A stretch of DNA of 64,000 nt from Castellaniella sp041677825 (GTDB lineage Bacteria; Pseudomonadota; Gammaproteobacteria; Burkholderiales; Burkholderiaceae_B), in assembly GCF_041677825.1 (NCBI RefSeq), contig NZ_JBAYPG010000015.1:1-64000 (forward strand), written 5' to 3'. A program made the position numbers and the translations under genes. Below, piece by piece: positions 8,901 through 17,675 of this stretch; position 1 is the stretch's first letter; each line of letters begins with the position of its first letter. The notes below the pieces were generated by a model, which saw only the letters and a list, made by a program, of their open reading frames with translations, was not told the origin of the DNA and searched no databases.

Positions 8901-9895
8901 TGTCGGGTCTCTGCCTGGGTTTTCGTCTGGGGGTGCTGCTCTGGCTGGGCAGCCTGGTGCCGCTTGCCCAGGCCCAGGACACCTTGCCCGCGGATCATCC
9001 GCTGAGCGCGCTGACCCAGATCCAGAACGCGGCACGTACGCTGGATTATGCCGGCATCACGGTCTACCAGCAGGGCCGCAGCCTGCAGGCCGCTCAGCTT
9101 GTCCATTGGGTCGATGGCTCGGGTGAACGCGAACGGTTCGAAACGCTCGATGGCGTGCCGCGCGAGTGCCTGCGCGAGAACCGCAGCGAGCAGTGCCTGT
9201 ATCCCGATCAACGGCTGGTGGTGCATCGCACGGTGGGCGCCGACCACTTTCCGGCGCTGCTGCAGGCAGACCCCGGGCTGATTAGCCAGCATTATGAGTG
9301 GCGCCCTGCATTGGGTACCTATCGCGTGGCCGGGCGCGATTGCATGGTGTCGGAACTGGCGGCGCGTGATACCCTGAGATACAGCTATCGTTTATGCACC
9401 GATCTCGAGAACCATCTGCTGCTGCGCACGCAAACGTTCGATCAGCATGGCCACCTGGTCGATCAGCTCGCGTTCAGCCGGCTCAAGCTCAGCCCGGACA
9501 TCAAGCCGGCCGACATGGCGTCCCGGCATGACGTGCAAGGCTGGACGGTTCACCAGGAAATCCATCGCAGCGTCGATCTTCTGGCACAGGGCTGGCGCTT
9601 TGCACTGCCGCCCGGTTTCAGGCCACAGGCCGAAATCACCTATCAGGCAAACGCCGGGCAAAGCGTCGATCAGCTGGTGATATCCGACGGATTGGCGGCC
9701 ATTTCCATTTTTGTTGAAACCTTTGATCCTCAAAGGGATCAAAACCTCCAGGAAGGCAGTTTGCGCCAGGGTGCCATCAACATCTATCGCATGCGCCTGG
9801 CGACATACTGGCTCACGGCCATGGGCGAGGTACCGGCGCAAACGGTGCGCGACGTGGTTCATGCGGCCCAGTATGTGTCCAAAACTGTTCGTTGA
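8900..9895 (+). CDS. rseB: Sigma-E regulatory periplasmic protein RseB/MucB
   Basis: Periplasmic MucB/RseB protein that binds RseA and protects it from DegS-type cleavage until lipid or lipoprotein signals release it. The 331 residues begin with a signal peptide ending AQA before QDTLPAD. LDYAGITVYQQG and the C-terminal VYRMR-like segment (INIYRMRLATYWLTAMGEVP) match the two-domain MucB/RseB family. It overlaps the end of rseA and is followed 24 bases later by mucD. Confidence 0.92.
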   Translation: MSGLCLGFRLGVLLWLGSLVPLAQAQDTLPADHPLSALTQIQNAARTLDYAGITVYQQGRSLQAAQLVHWVDGSGERERFETLDGVPRECLRENRSEQCLYPDQRLVVHRTVGADHFPALLQADPGLISQHYEWRPALGTYRVAGRDCMVSELAARDTLRYSYRLCTDLENHLLLRTQTFDQHGHLVDQLAFSRLKLSPDIKPADMASRHDVQGWTVHQEIHRSVDLLAQGWRFALPPGFRPQAEITYQANAGQSVDQLVISDGLAAISIFVETFDPQRDQNLQEGSLRQGAINIYRMRLATYWLTAMGEVPAQTVRDVVHAAQYVSKTVR

Positions 9896-9919
9896 TCATT
9901 TCACAGCAAGGAGAATCGA

Positions 9920-11389
9920 ATGATTCTGTCTTATTCAGGCAATTCTGGTTCGTCCACACTGGCCCGCTGGGTGGCTGGCACGGTCGCCAGCCTGGCCCTG
10001 GTCTTCAGTGTGCCTGGTGGGGTTGCACAGGCCCAGGACAACACAGCGCAGGTGGCGTTGCCCGACTTCACCCGGATCGTCGCCGAAACAGAGGGTTCGG
10101 TGGTCAATATCCGCACGACCGAGACGGTTCCCGTGCGAGGCGGCGCGCGAGGCCCAGGGGCGGATCCGTCCGAACTCTTCCGGTGGTTCTTTGGCCCCGA
10201 TTTCAATCCGCCGGGCTTTGGCCAGGCGCCGCGTACACCGGGCCAACCACAGCCGCGCGAGCGTACGGTGCCGCGCGGCATCGGTTCGGGGTTCGTCATC
10301 TCCAAGGATGGCTACGTGCTGACCAACAACCATGTCGTCAACAATGCCAATGACATCTTCGTCACGATGACCGATGGTACCGAATACACTGCCAAGGTCA
10401 TCGGAACGGACGCGCGCACCGACATCGCACTTTTGAAGATCGATGCCGACGGCCTCAAGCCGCTGCCGATTGGCGACTCCGATGAACTCAAGAAGGGCCA
10501 GTGGGTGCTCGCGATCGGTTCACCCTTTGGTCTGGATTCCACCGTCACGGCGGGCATCATCAGCGCCATCAATCGCGATACCGGTGACTATCTGCCGTTC
10601 ATCCAGACCGATGTGGCCGTCAACCCGGGCAACTCGGGCGGGCCGCTGATCAATCTGGATGGCCAGGTGGTGGGCATCAATTCGCAGATCGTTTCGCGCA
10701 GCGGTGGTTTCATGGGCATTTCGCTCGCCATCCCCATCGATGAGGCGCTGCGCGTGGTCGAGCAGCTCAAGGCGCATGGCAAGGTCACGCGCGGGCGCAT
10801 CGGTGTACAGATCACCGAAGTCGCTGATGACGTGGCCAAGGCCCTGGGCCTCGACAAGGCCAAGGGCGCCATGGTCAGCAATGTGGATCCGGACGGCCCT
10901 GCTGCCAAGGCCGGGGTGCATGCGGGCGATGTGATCCTGAACTTCAATGGTCACGAAATCGATCATATGGCCGATCTGCCACGCCTCGTGGGTGCCACGC
11001 AGCCCGACACCAGGACCACGCTGAAGGTCTGGCGCAAGGGCAAGACGGTCGAGCTCAAGGTCAAGGTCGGCGAACTCACCGAAGAGCAATCCAGCGGCCC
11101 TGCGCAGAATGAAGGCCCGGCGACCGACAGCACGGTCGACCGCCTGGGCCTGCGCGTCCAGTCCGTGCCCGATGGCGATACCCAGGGCGTGCTGGTGGAT
11201 CTGTCCGAAGGGGCGGCGGCCGAGTCCGGCATCGAACCGGGAGATATCATCCTGCGCATCAATGACAGCGATATCCACAATCCCAAGCAGTATGCCGAGA
11301 TCGTCGCCAAACTGGATGAGTCGCGTCCGGTCGTCGTACTGGTCAGCCGCGATCAGCAATCACAGTGGGTGATCGTCAAGCCCGAGTGA
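9920..11389 (+). CDS. mucD: DegP/MucD-like periplasmic serine protease (Do family)
   Basis: HtrA/Do family protease and chaperone of the periplasm, 489 residues. After an N-terminal hydrophobic signal (about residues 15-38), the trypsin-like domain carries the triad His138 (TNNHVV), Asp168 (RTDIALLK) and Ser239 (NPGNSGGPL). Two PDZ domains follow, one around 285-385 and one around 405-485. AAGGAG precedes the ATG. Its position as fourth gene of rpoE-rseA-rseB-mucD indicates removal of misfolded envelope proteins under sigma-E control, as for algU-mucABD of pseudomonads. Ends just before a strong terminator. Confidence 0.95.
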   Translation: MILSYSGNSGSSTLARWVAGTVASLALVFSVPGGVAQAQDNTAQVALPDFTRIVAETEGSVVNIRTTETVPVRGGARGPGADPSELFRWFFGPDFNPPGFGQAPRTPGQPQPRERTVPRGIGSGFVISKDGYVLTNNHVVNNANDIFVTMTDGTEYTAKVIGTDARTDIALLKIDADGLKPLPIGDSDELKKGQWVLAIGSPFGLDSTVTAGIISAINRDTGDYLPFIQTDVAVNPGNSGGPLINLDGQVVGINSQIVSRSGGFMGISLAIPIDEALRVVEQLKAHGKVTRGRIGVQITEVADDVAKALGLDKAKGAMVSNVDPDGPAAKAGVHAGDVILNFNGHEIDHMADLPRLVGATQPDTRTTLKVWRKGKTVELKVKVGELTEEQSSGPAQNEGPATDSTVDRLGLRVQSVPDGDTQGVLVDLSEGAAAESGIEPGDIILRINDSDIHNPKQYAEIVAKLDESRPVVVLVSRDQQSQWVIVKPE

Positions 11390-11436
11390 GCCTGATCCGA
11401 TCCCATTGCCAAAACGGCTAAAATGAAGAAAGAACG

Positions 11437-11476
11437 AGAAGGGGGCGCCCGCGGCGTTCCCTTTTCTTTTTTCTTT
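11437..11476 (+). terminator. Intrinsic terminator of the rpoE-mucD operon
   Basis: A 13-pair stem (11437-11449 with 11453-11465, loop CGC, including G-T pairs) is followed by CTTTTTTCTTTC. This is a convincing rho-independent terminator. It ends only 12 bases before the lepA ATG, so a lepA transcript starting upstream would carry it as a 5' leader. Confidence 0.85.
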
Positions 11477-11488
11477 CTTGGGTAACGT

Positions 11489-13213
11489 ATGGACCACATC
11501 CGCAACTTTTCCATCATTGCGCACATCGATCATGGCAAGTCCACTCTGGCCGATCGCCTGATCCAGCGTTGTGGCGGCCTCCAGGATCGCGAAATGTCGT
11601 CCCAGGTGCTCGATTCGATGGATATCGAGCGCGAACGCGGCATCACCATCAAGGCGCAGACGGCGGCACTGCAGTATCGCGCGGCCAACGGGCAGGTCTA
11701 TCACCTGAATCTCATCGACACGCCCGGCCACGTCGATTTTTCATATGAGGTCAGCCGCTCATTGTCGGCCTGCGAGGGGGCCTTGCTGGTGGTCGATTCC
11801 ACCCAGGGGGTCGAGGCGCAAACGGTCGCGAATTGTTATACCGCCATCGATCTCGGGGTCGAGGTGGTGCCGGTGATCAATAAAATGGATCTGCCATCGG
11901 CTGATCCCGATGCGGCCGCCGCCGAGATCGAAGACGTCATCGGCCTGGATGCCTCGGCGGCCATACGGGCCAGCGCCAAGACCGGGCAGGGGATCGACGA
12001 CATTCTCGAGGCCATCGTGCACCGGATCCCGGCGCCTCGGGGGGATCCGGGCGGGGCTCTGCAGGCGCTGATCATCGATTCCTGGTTCGACAACTACGTC
12101 GGTGTGGTGATGCTGGTGCGCATCGTCAACGGGGTGCTGCGACCGCGTGACAAGATCCTGCTGATGGCGACAGGGGCCACGCATCTGTGCGAACAGCTGG
12201 GTGTGTTCACGCCGAAATCCGAGCCTCGAGAGCAGTTGGCCGCAGGTCAGGTGGGCTTCGTCATCGCCGGTATCAAGGAACTCGAACACGCCAAGGTGGG
12301 TGACACCATCACCTTGGCGGGCAAGCCCGCGTCCAGGCCACTGCCCGGTTTCAAAGAGGTCAAGCCTCAGGTCTTCGCGGGGCTTTATCCGGTCGAGTCC
12401 AGTGCCTATGACCAGCTGCGCGATTCGCTCGAAAAGCTCAAGCTCAACGATGCCTCGCTGCTGTTCGAGCCCGAAGTCTCCCAGGCCCTGGGTTTTGGCT
12501 TTCGCTGCGGCTTTCTGGGCCTGCTGCACATGGATATCGTGCAAGAGCGCCTCGAGCGCGAGTTCGACATGGACATCATCACCACCGCGCCCTCGGTGGT
12601 CTACGAGGTCCTGGTGCGCGACGGTTCGGTCGTCATGGTCGACAGCCCGGCGCGCATGCCCGAACTCGGGCACATCGTCGAAATCCGCGAGCCGATCATG
12701 ACAGTGACCCTGTTCATGCCGCAGGAATATGTCGGTCCGGTGATGTCCCTGTGCAACAATCGCCGCGGTGTGCAGCTCAATCTCAGTTACCATGGGCGGC
12801 AGGTGCACTTGGCCTATGAAATTCCGCTGGCCGAGATCGTGCTCGATTTCTTCGATCGCCTCAAGTCGGTTTCGCGGGGTTACGCGTCCATGGATTACGA
12901 ATTCAAGGAATACCGCGTGGCCGATGTCGTGCGCGTCGATCTGCTCATCAATGGCGACCGGGTCGATGCGCTTTCCATGATCGTGCACCGGGCCAATGCC
13001 CGCCCGCGTGGGCGTGAAGTGGTCACCCGCATGCGCGGCCTGATCCCCCGGCAGATGTTCGACATCGCCATCCAGGCGGCCATAGGCGCCGAAGTGGTGG
13101 CCCGCGAGAACGTCAAGGCCCTGCGCAAGAACGTGCTGGCCAAGTGTTATGGCGGCGACATCTCGCGCAAGCGCAAATTGCTCGAAAAACAGAGGCAGGC
13201 AAGAAACGCATGA
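11489..13213 (+). CDS. lepA: Elongation factor 4 (LepA), C-terminus truncated by an apparent frameshift
   Basis: Ribosome-associated GTPase EF4/LepA. The uninterrupted frame gives 574 residues instead of the usual near 597. G motifs are clear: AHIDHGKST (G1), GITIKAQT (G2 region), DTPGHVDF (G3) and NKMD (G4). It ends ISRKRKLLEKQRQARNA. The family continues after LLEKQ with a Lys/Gly-rich basic segment ending in MKQVGNVE-PQEAFLA, and exactly that sequence is present in the -1 frame from about 13190 to 13281. The start ATG is unambiguous (DHIRNFSIIAHID). First gene of a lepA-lepB-rnc-era-recO series. Confidence 0.95.
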   Translation: MDHIRNFSIIAHIDHGKSTLADRLIQRCGGLQDREMSSQVLDSMDIERERGITIKAQTAALQYRAANGQVYHLNLIDTPGHVDFSYEVSRSLSACEGALLVVDSTQGVEAQTVANCYTAIDLGVEVVPVINKMDLPSADPDAAAAEIEDVIGLDASAAIRASAKTGQGIDDILEAIVHRIPAPRGDPGGALQALIIDSWFDNYVGVVMLVRIVNGVLRPRDKILLMATGATHLCEQLGVFTPKSEPREQLAAGQVGFVIAGIKELEHAKVGDTITLAGKPASRPLPGFKEVKPQVFAGLYPVESSAYDQLRDSLEKLKLNDASLLFEPEVSQALGFGFRCGFLGLLHMDIVQERLEREFDMDIITTAPSVVYEVLVRDGSVVMVDSPARMPELGHIVEIREPIMTVTLFMPQEYVGPVMSLCNNRRGVQLNLSYHGRQVHLAYEIPLAEIVLDFFDRLKSVSRGYASMDYEFKEYRVADVVRVDLLINGDRVDALSMIVHRANARPRGREVVTRMRGLIPRQMFDIAIQAAIGAEVVARENVKALRKNVLAKCYGGDISRKRKLLEKQRQARNA

Positions 13214-13281
13214 AACAGGTCGGCAACGTCGAAATTCCCCAGGAAGCCTTCCTCGCCGTGTTGCAGGTTGACGACAAATGA
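13190..13281 (+). other. Displaced lepA C-terminal tail in the -1 frame
   Basis: Reading one base back after the LLEKQ codons gives EAGKKRMKQVGNVEIP and then QEAFLAVLQVDDK, with a stop at 13279-13281. This is the standard LepA C-terminus at the expected length. The restored stop overlaps the lepB ATG as ATGA (13278-13281), the coupling seen elsewhere in this window. So the tail is the ancestral end of lepA, cut off by loss of one base (CAGAAG to CAGAG would explain it), by a sequencing error, or reached by ribosomal slippage. Confidence 0.85.
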
Positions 13282-14165
13282 ACTGGGACTTTGCTCTGCT
13301 GCTCTTTGTGGCGCTGGTGGTCACCGGGCTCGTCTGGCTGCTCGACAGACTGGTCTTGCGGGGTCGCAGGCAGCAAAGGGCCGAGGCCGCCGCGCAGGCC
13401 TGCCGCAACAATGCGGCAGGCCTCGACGAGGCCACCCTCGAAGCCGAGTGCAGGCAGGTGCGCGAGCGTGCAGTGAAGGCGCCCTGGTGGGTCGAATACG
13501 CGATCAGCTTCTTTCCCGTGATCCTGTTCGTGTTTCTCCTGCGCTCGTTCGTTGTCGAGCCATTTCGCATCCCGTCGGGCTCGATGCTGCCAACGCTCGA
13601 AAATGGCGACCTGATTCTGGTCAATAAATATGAGTATGGTATCCGTCTGCCGGTGGTGAACCGCAAGATCCTCGATCTGGGTTCACCGCAACGGGGTGAT
13701 GTCGTGGTATTTCGCTATCCTGTGGATCCCGCTGTGGATTACATCAAGCGGGTGGTGGGCCTGCCTGGTGACGTGGTCGAATATCGCCACAAACAGCTGT
13801 ACCTGAACGGCTCGCCGGTGCCGCGCACGCGCGACGGCGACTTCTACGAACCGGACCGGGCCAATTATGTCGCCCAGTACCTCGAGCAGCTCGGCACCGT
13901 ATCACACCGTATCCTGCTCAATACCCAGGCTTCACAGGATCTCATGCCGATCACGCGCTTCCCTGATTTTTCCGATTGCTCATATCGTGCAGGCGGCGTG
14001 CGCTGCACCGTGCCACCCGGGCACTATTTCGTCATGGGTGACAACCGCGACAACAGTCTGGACAGCCGCTATTGGGGGTTCGTGCCGGATCGCAATCTCG
14101 TCGGCCGGGCGTTCTTCATCTGGATGAACTTCAGTGCCCCGAGCCGTATCGGCAGGTTTCACTGA
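13278..14165 (+). CDS. lepB: Signal peptidase I
   Basis: Type I leader peptidase that removes signal peptides from exported proteins. The 295-residue protein has two N-terminal membrane segments (about 5-25 and 75-92), Ser102 in RIPSGSMLPTLENGD, and the general-base Lys157 in YIKRVVGLPGD, then the box GHYFVMGDNRDNSLDSRYWG. It follows lepA as in most proteobacteria, and its stop shares a base with the rnc start. Confidence 0.96.
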   Translation: MNWDFALLLFVALVVTGLVWLLDRLVLRGRRQQRAEAAAQACRNNAAGLDEATLEAECRQVRERAVKAPWWVEYAISFFPVILFVFLLRSFVVEPFRIPSGSMLPTLENGDLILVNKYEYGIRLPVVNRKILDLGSPQRGDVVVFRYPVDPAVDYIKRVVGLPGDVVEYRHKQLYLNGSPVPRTRDGDFYEPDRANYVAQYLEQLGTVSHRILLNTQASQDLMPITRFPDFSDCSYRAGGVRCTVPPGHYFVMGDNRDNSLDSRYWGFVPDRNLVGRAFFIWMNFSAPSRIGRFH

Positions 14166-14917
14166 TGGCCTCGCTCGGCCAGCTGCAGGACGCCCTGGGC
14201 CATCCATTCCAGAACCCCGCGTTGCTGATCCAGGCGCTGACGCATCGCAGCCATGGCAAGCCCAACAATGAGCGGCTCGAATTCCTGGGAGACTCCGTAC
14301 TGAATTTCGTCGTGTCCACCCTCCTGTTTGCCGAGCACGAACGGATGGATGAAGGCGCACTATCGCGCTTGCGCGCCAATCTGGTCAAGGAATCCAGCCT
14401 CGCCGAGATCGCCGTCGACCTGGGCCTGTCCGACCACCTGCGCCTGGGCGAGGGTGAGCTCAAGAGCGGTGGTTTCAGGCGGCCTTCGATTCTGGCCGAC
14501 GCCCTCGAGGCCATACTGGGGGCCATTTATCTGGATGGTGGCCATGCGGCGGCCCGGCGTACGATCGAGCGCCTGTACCGGCCTGTGCTGTCCCGGCTGG
14601 GCCAGGATGACGTGGGCAAGGATGCCAAGACCCAGTTGCAGGAACTGCTGCAGGGCTACGGCCACCCCTTGCCGGTCTACGATGTGCTCACCACGCATGG
14701 CGCAGCGCATGAACAGACATTCGATGTGGTGTGCCATGTCGAGCCGCTGGATGTGCACGAGCAGGCATCGGGGCCGAGCCGGCGCAGCGCCGAACAGGCC
14801 GCCGCGGCACGGGTACTGGCGCAACTGCGCACACGCGGGTCCTTGCGCAGGAAGGCCACCGGGCGGCGCCGGAACGTGGCGTCGCCCGAATCTCATTCGA
14901 GTACATCCCATGACTGA
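14165..14917 (+). CDS. rnc: Ribonuclease III
   Basis: Double-stranded-RNA endonuclease for rRNA and mRNA processing, 250 residues. The signature NERLEFLGDSVLNF contains Glu39 and Asp43, and the second metal site ADALEAILGAIYLDGG contains Asp112 and Glu115. A dsRNA-binding domain follows from about residue 155 (DAKTQLQELLQGYG) with a basic tail after residue 225. The ATG overlaps the lepB stop (TGATG). It overlaps era by eight bases, the standard rnc-era coupling. Confidence 0.96.
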   Translation: MASLGQLQDALGHPFQNPALLIQALTHRSHGKPNNERLEFLGDSVLNFVVSTLLFAEHERMDEGALSRLRANLVKESSLAEIAVDLGLSDHLRLGEGELKSGGFRRPSILADALEAILGAIYLDGGHAAARRTIERLYRPVLSRLGQDDVGKDAKTQLQELLQGYGHPLPVYDVLTTHGAAHEQTFDVVCHVEPLDVHEQASGPSRRSAEQAAAARVLAQLRTRGSLRRKATGRRRNVASPESHSSTSHD

Positions 14918-15803
14918 CGCTGCACCTTCCCGCTGTGGCTTTGTTGCGCTCGTAGGGCGACCCAACGTCGGCAAGTCCACCCTGGGCAATGCGCTGGTGG
15001 GTGTCAAACTGTCCATTGTGTCGCGCAAGGCGCAGACGACACGGCATCGGATCAACGGGGTGCTCACGCGGGGTACCGACCAGTTCATTTTTGTCGATAC
15101 ACCGGGGTTCCAGACGCGTCACGGTGGTGCCATGAACCGCATGATGAACCGCGTCGTGACGCAGGCCCTGGCCGAAGTCGACGTCGTGGTGCATGTGGTG
15201 GAAGCCGGCAAGTGGTCGGCGGGTGACGCTGCGCTCCTGCCCCTGCTGCCGGCCGGCCGGCCGGTGATCCTGGCAGTCAACAAGATCGATGCCCTGAAAG
15301 ACAGGAACGCGCTGTTCCCTTATGTGGAAAAATGCACACAGGCCTACCCCTATGCTGCGGTTGTGCCGCTCAGTGCCCTGCGCGCGATCCAGCTCGAACC
15401 TCTGCTGGATGAAATCGCCACGCGTCTGCCAATGGCGGAACACCTGTTCGAGGCTGATGCCCTGACCGACCGGCCCGTGCGTTTCCTGGTGGCCGAGCTG
15501 ATCCGCGAGAAGATCTTTCGCCTCGTGGGTGATGAACTGCCCTATGGCTGCACGGTGATCATCGAGCAGTGGGAAGAAAATGAAACCGGGGCCCGCATAT
15601 CAGCCTGCGTCGTGATCGAACGCGCGAGCCATCGTCCGATCCTGCTGGGCGCCGGCGGGCAGCACATGAAGCGCATCGCCACCGAAGCCCGTCAGGATAT
15701 CGTACGCCTGCTCGAAAAGCCGGTGTTCCTGGATATCCATATCAAGGTGCGCAAGGGCTGGTCGGCGCGCGAATCGGCCCTGCGCGAACTGGGCTATGAG
15801 TAA
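14910..15803 (+). CDS. era: GTPase Era
   Basis: Era binds 16S rRNA and supports late 30S subunit assembly. The 297 residues comprise a GTPase domain with GRPNVGKST (G1), TTRHRINGV (G2), DTPGF (G3) and NKID (G4), and a C-terminal KH domain containing ILLGAGGQHMKRIATEAR, close to the usual GxxG pattern. The ATG lies within the last codons of rnc, and the stop overlaps the start of recO by eight bases. Translational coupling along rnc-era-recO is therefore likely. Confidence 0.96.
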   Translation: MTDAAPSRCGFVALVGRPNVGKSTLGNALVGVKLSIVSRKAQTTRHRINGVLTRGTDQFIFVDTPGFQTRHGGAMNRMMNRVVTQALAEVDVVVHVVEAGKWSAGDAALLPLLPAGRPVILAVNKIDALKDRNALFPYVEKCTQAYPYAAVVPLSALRAIQLEPLLDEIATRLPMAEHLFEADALTDRPVRFLVAELIREKIFRLVGDELPYGCTVIIEQWEENETGARISACVVIERASHRPILLGAGGQHMKRIATEARQDIVRLLEKPVFLDIHIKVRKGWSARESALRELGYE

Positions 15804-16395
15804 GGGGCGTGGGCCACGCATCTATGATGCGCCTGCCCACGTGCTGCATGCCAGCGCGTGGCGCGAGACCTCACTGATCGTGCAGGCTTTCTCGCGCGAC
15901 CACGGGCGGCTGGCGCTGGTTGCCAAAGGCGCCAAGCGTCCTTATTCGGCATTGCGCCCCGTGCTGGTGTGTTTTCAGCCCCTGTGGCTGTCGTGGTCGG
16001 GCAGTGCAGAGGTGCGTACCCTGATCCGGGCCGAGTCCGGCCCGGTGCGCTTGCTGGATGGCCAGGCCCTGATGTCGGCCTGGTATCTGAACGAACTCAT
16101 CCTGCGCCTGTTGCCCCGTGACGATGCAGATCCGCAGGTATACGACGCGTATGTGGCGGCACTGGATACGCTGGCGCAGCCTGCGGAAAACGCGGCCGCG
16201 ACCCGGGCGGCGTTGCGCCGCTTCGAGTGGATCCTGCTCGAGCGGATCGGCTATGGGGCCGACGTGCCCATGCCGGACTTCATGGATTTGAAGGTTTCAG
16301 CGCTGGCCCGTCGGCAGTTGCGCGAACGCCTCGAGCCATTGCTCGAGGCGCCCCTGCGTACCCGGCGCGTGCTGCTGGAATTGCAGCACTATTGA
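15796..16395 (+). CDS. recO: DNA repair protein RecO, short form
   Basis: RecO loads RecA with RecR in recombinational repair. The N-terminal OB fold is recognisable (APAHVLHASAWRETSLIVQAFSRDHGRLALVAKGAKRP) and the C-terminus LRTRRVLLELQHY is typical. At 199 residues it is shorter than the common 230-260. The missing part lies after FEWILLERIGYG, where many RecO proteins have a further 40-50 residues. The frame is intact, so this is probably a lineage-specific short form rather than a pseudogene. It overlaps era and ends the operon; the pdxJ often found next is not here. Confidence 0.85.
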   Translation: MSKGRGPRIYDAPAHVLHASAWRETSLIVQAFSRDHGRLALVAKGAKRPYSALRPVLVCFQPLWLSWSGSAEVRTLIRAESGPVRLLDGQALMSAWYLNELILRLLPRDDADPQVYDAYVAALDTLAQPAENAAATRAALRRFEWILLERIGYGADVPMPDFMDLKVSALARRQLRERLEPLLEAPLRTRRVLLELQHY

Positions 16396-16410
16396 ACGGT
16401 TGAACCGGAT

Positions 16411-17112
16411 TCAGTCGCGGCTGCCGCCGAAGATGCCCAGAAGCATCAGCAGATTGACGAAAATGTTGTAGAGATCGAGGTACACGGCAAGCGTGGCCGA
16501 GATGTAGTTGGTTTCGCCCCCACGTATGATGCGCTGCAGATCGACCAGCAGGAAGGCCGAGAAGATGCCGATGGCCAGCACCGAGAGGGTGAGGGTCAGC
16601 GCCGCAATCTGCAGGAAGATGTTGGCCAGCATGGCCACGAGCAACAGCACCACGCCGACGAACAGGAACTTCTGCCAATGGGTGAAGTCGCGCTTCGTGG
16701 TGCTGGCCACCGTGGCCATGGTGCCGAAGACCGCAGCGGTGCCCCCGAAGGCCAGCATGATGAGCTGGGCGCCATTGCCCATGCCCAGAACGAAGCCCAG
16801 CATGCGCGACAGCATGAGGCCCATGAAGAACGTGAAGCCCAGCAGAAGGGCGACGCCCAGCGAGCTGTTCTTGTTGCGTTCGACAAGGAACATGAGCCCG
16901 AAGGCGCCGATCAGGAAGATCAGCGAGCTGGTACCGGGGCTTTCGCTCATGAACTGATTCATGCCGGAAGACAGGCCGATGGCCGCCCCGAGCACCGTGG
17001 GGATGAGCGACAGGGCCAGCAGCCAGTAGGTGTTGCGCAGTACGCGGTTGCGGGCCACCGCCGAGGTGGACTGCGAGCCGGCATGCGGCAGGGTTTGACG
17101 GAAGTCGGACAT
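16411..17112 (-). CDS. Bax inhibitor-1/YccA family membrane protein
   Basis: Multi-pass inner-membrane protein of the BI-1/YccA family (233 aa). Seven hydrophobic segments are visible from NTYWLLALSLIPTVLGAAIG to IFVNLLMLLGIFGG, and the family-typical ending LAVYLDLYNIFVNLLML is present. E. coli YccA modulates FtsH proteolysis; calcium-leak activity is known for some relatives. The start MSDFRQT was chosen because upstream residues are not conserved-looking and lie in the promoter gap. Convergent with recO, 15 bases apart. Confidence 0.88.
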   Translation of the reverse strand: MSDFRQTLPHAGSQSTSAVARNRVLRNTYWLLALSLIPTVLGAAIGLSSGMNQFMSESPGTSSLIFLIGAFGLMFLVERNKNSSLGVALLLGFTFFMGLMLSRMLGFVLGMGNGAQLIMLAFGGTAAVFGTMATVASTTKRDFTHWQKFLFVGVVLLLVAMLANIFLQIAALTLTLSVLAIGIFSAFLLVDLQRIIRGGETNYISATLAVYLDLYNIFVNLLMLLGIFGGSRD

Positions 17113-17237
17113 GGCGGTTTCCTGATAAGAGCCCGATCCAGGTGGTCGGGCAGACAAACATGTGAATCTTACAACAAGCTGAACTGGCAAGTCCATGCCT
17201 TGATTGATGATTTGGACCTGAATTGTGCCAGAAGGTT

Positions 17238-17675
17238 TCAATCGGCTCCGGTGGGCAAGGCATGGCTGTGCAGTTCGAGGCCCTGTTTGCGGTATTGCTG
17301 CCAGCGCTGGCGTGCCGCAGCCCGGTCATCGGGGTGTTCGGACACGATTTCCAGAATTCTGGCAAATCGGGCTGCATGTGGGGGGCAGGCCAGGTCCAGG
17401 TTGAGCAGCCAGCCGCAGGCTGACAGCGCCCGCAGGTCAGCCGGCTGATCCACCAGGACTACGGGGGCATGGTCCACCAGGGGGTCCTGGGCATGCACGT
17501 GCGGGATGAAACTGACCGGATCGAATGACCACAGCAGCGTGTCGTAGCGCTGCAGGCGGCGGGCATCGGTGCACCAGACCGCCATGCGGTGCCCGGCCTG
17601 CACATGGCGCGCCGTGGTTCGGCAGGCCATGCGCAGGCGGTGGCGGGCGCCGTGGGCAAAATCAACCCGGCTCAT
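17238..17675 (-). CDS. holC: DNA polymerase III subunit chi
   Basis: Chi subunit of the replicative clamp loader, which links the tau/psi assembly to single-stranded-DNA-binding protein. The 145 residues begin SRVDFAHGARHRLRMACRTT and contain RMAVWCTDARRLQRYDTLLWSF and the ARQRWQQYRKQGLELHSH ending characteristic of HolC. The ATG overlaps the pepA stop (ATGA), the usual pepA-holC arrangement. The delta subunit gene holA is found at 45-46 kb in this window. Confidence 0.9.
   Translation of the reverse strand: MSRVDFAHGARHRLRMACRTTARHVQAGHRMAVWCTDARRLQRYDTLLWSFDPVSFIPHVHAQDPLVDHAPVVLVDQPADLRALSACGWLLNLDLACPPHAARFARILEIVSEHPDDRAAARQRWQQYRKQGLELHSHALPTGAD

Noticed and set aside
13210..13281. Separate 23-residue small gene starting MKQVGNVE
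   Set aside because: The sequence is the conserved LepA C-terminus, so it is a displaced end, not a new gene.
11759..13666. 635-codon minus-strand frame
   Set aside because: Antisense to lepA and lepB with no recognisable motifs and no ribosome-binding site.
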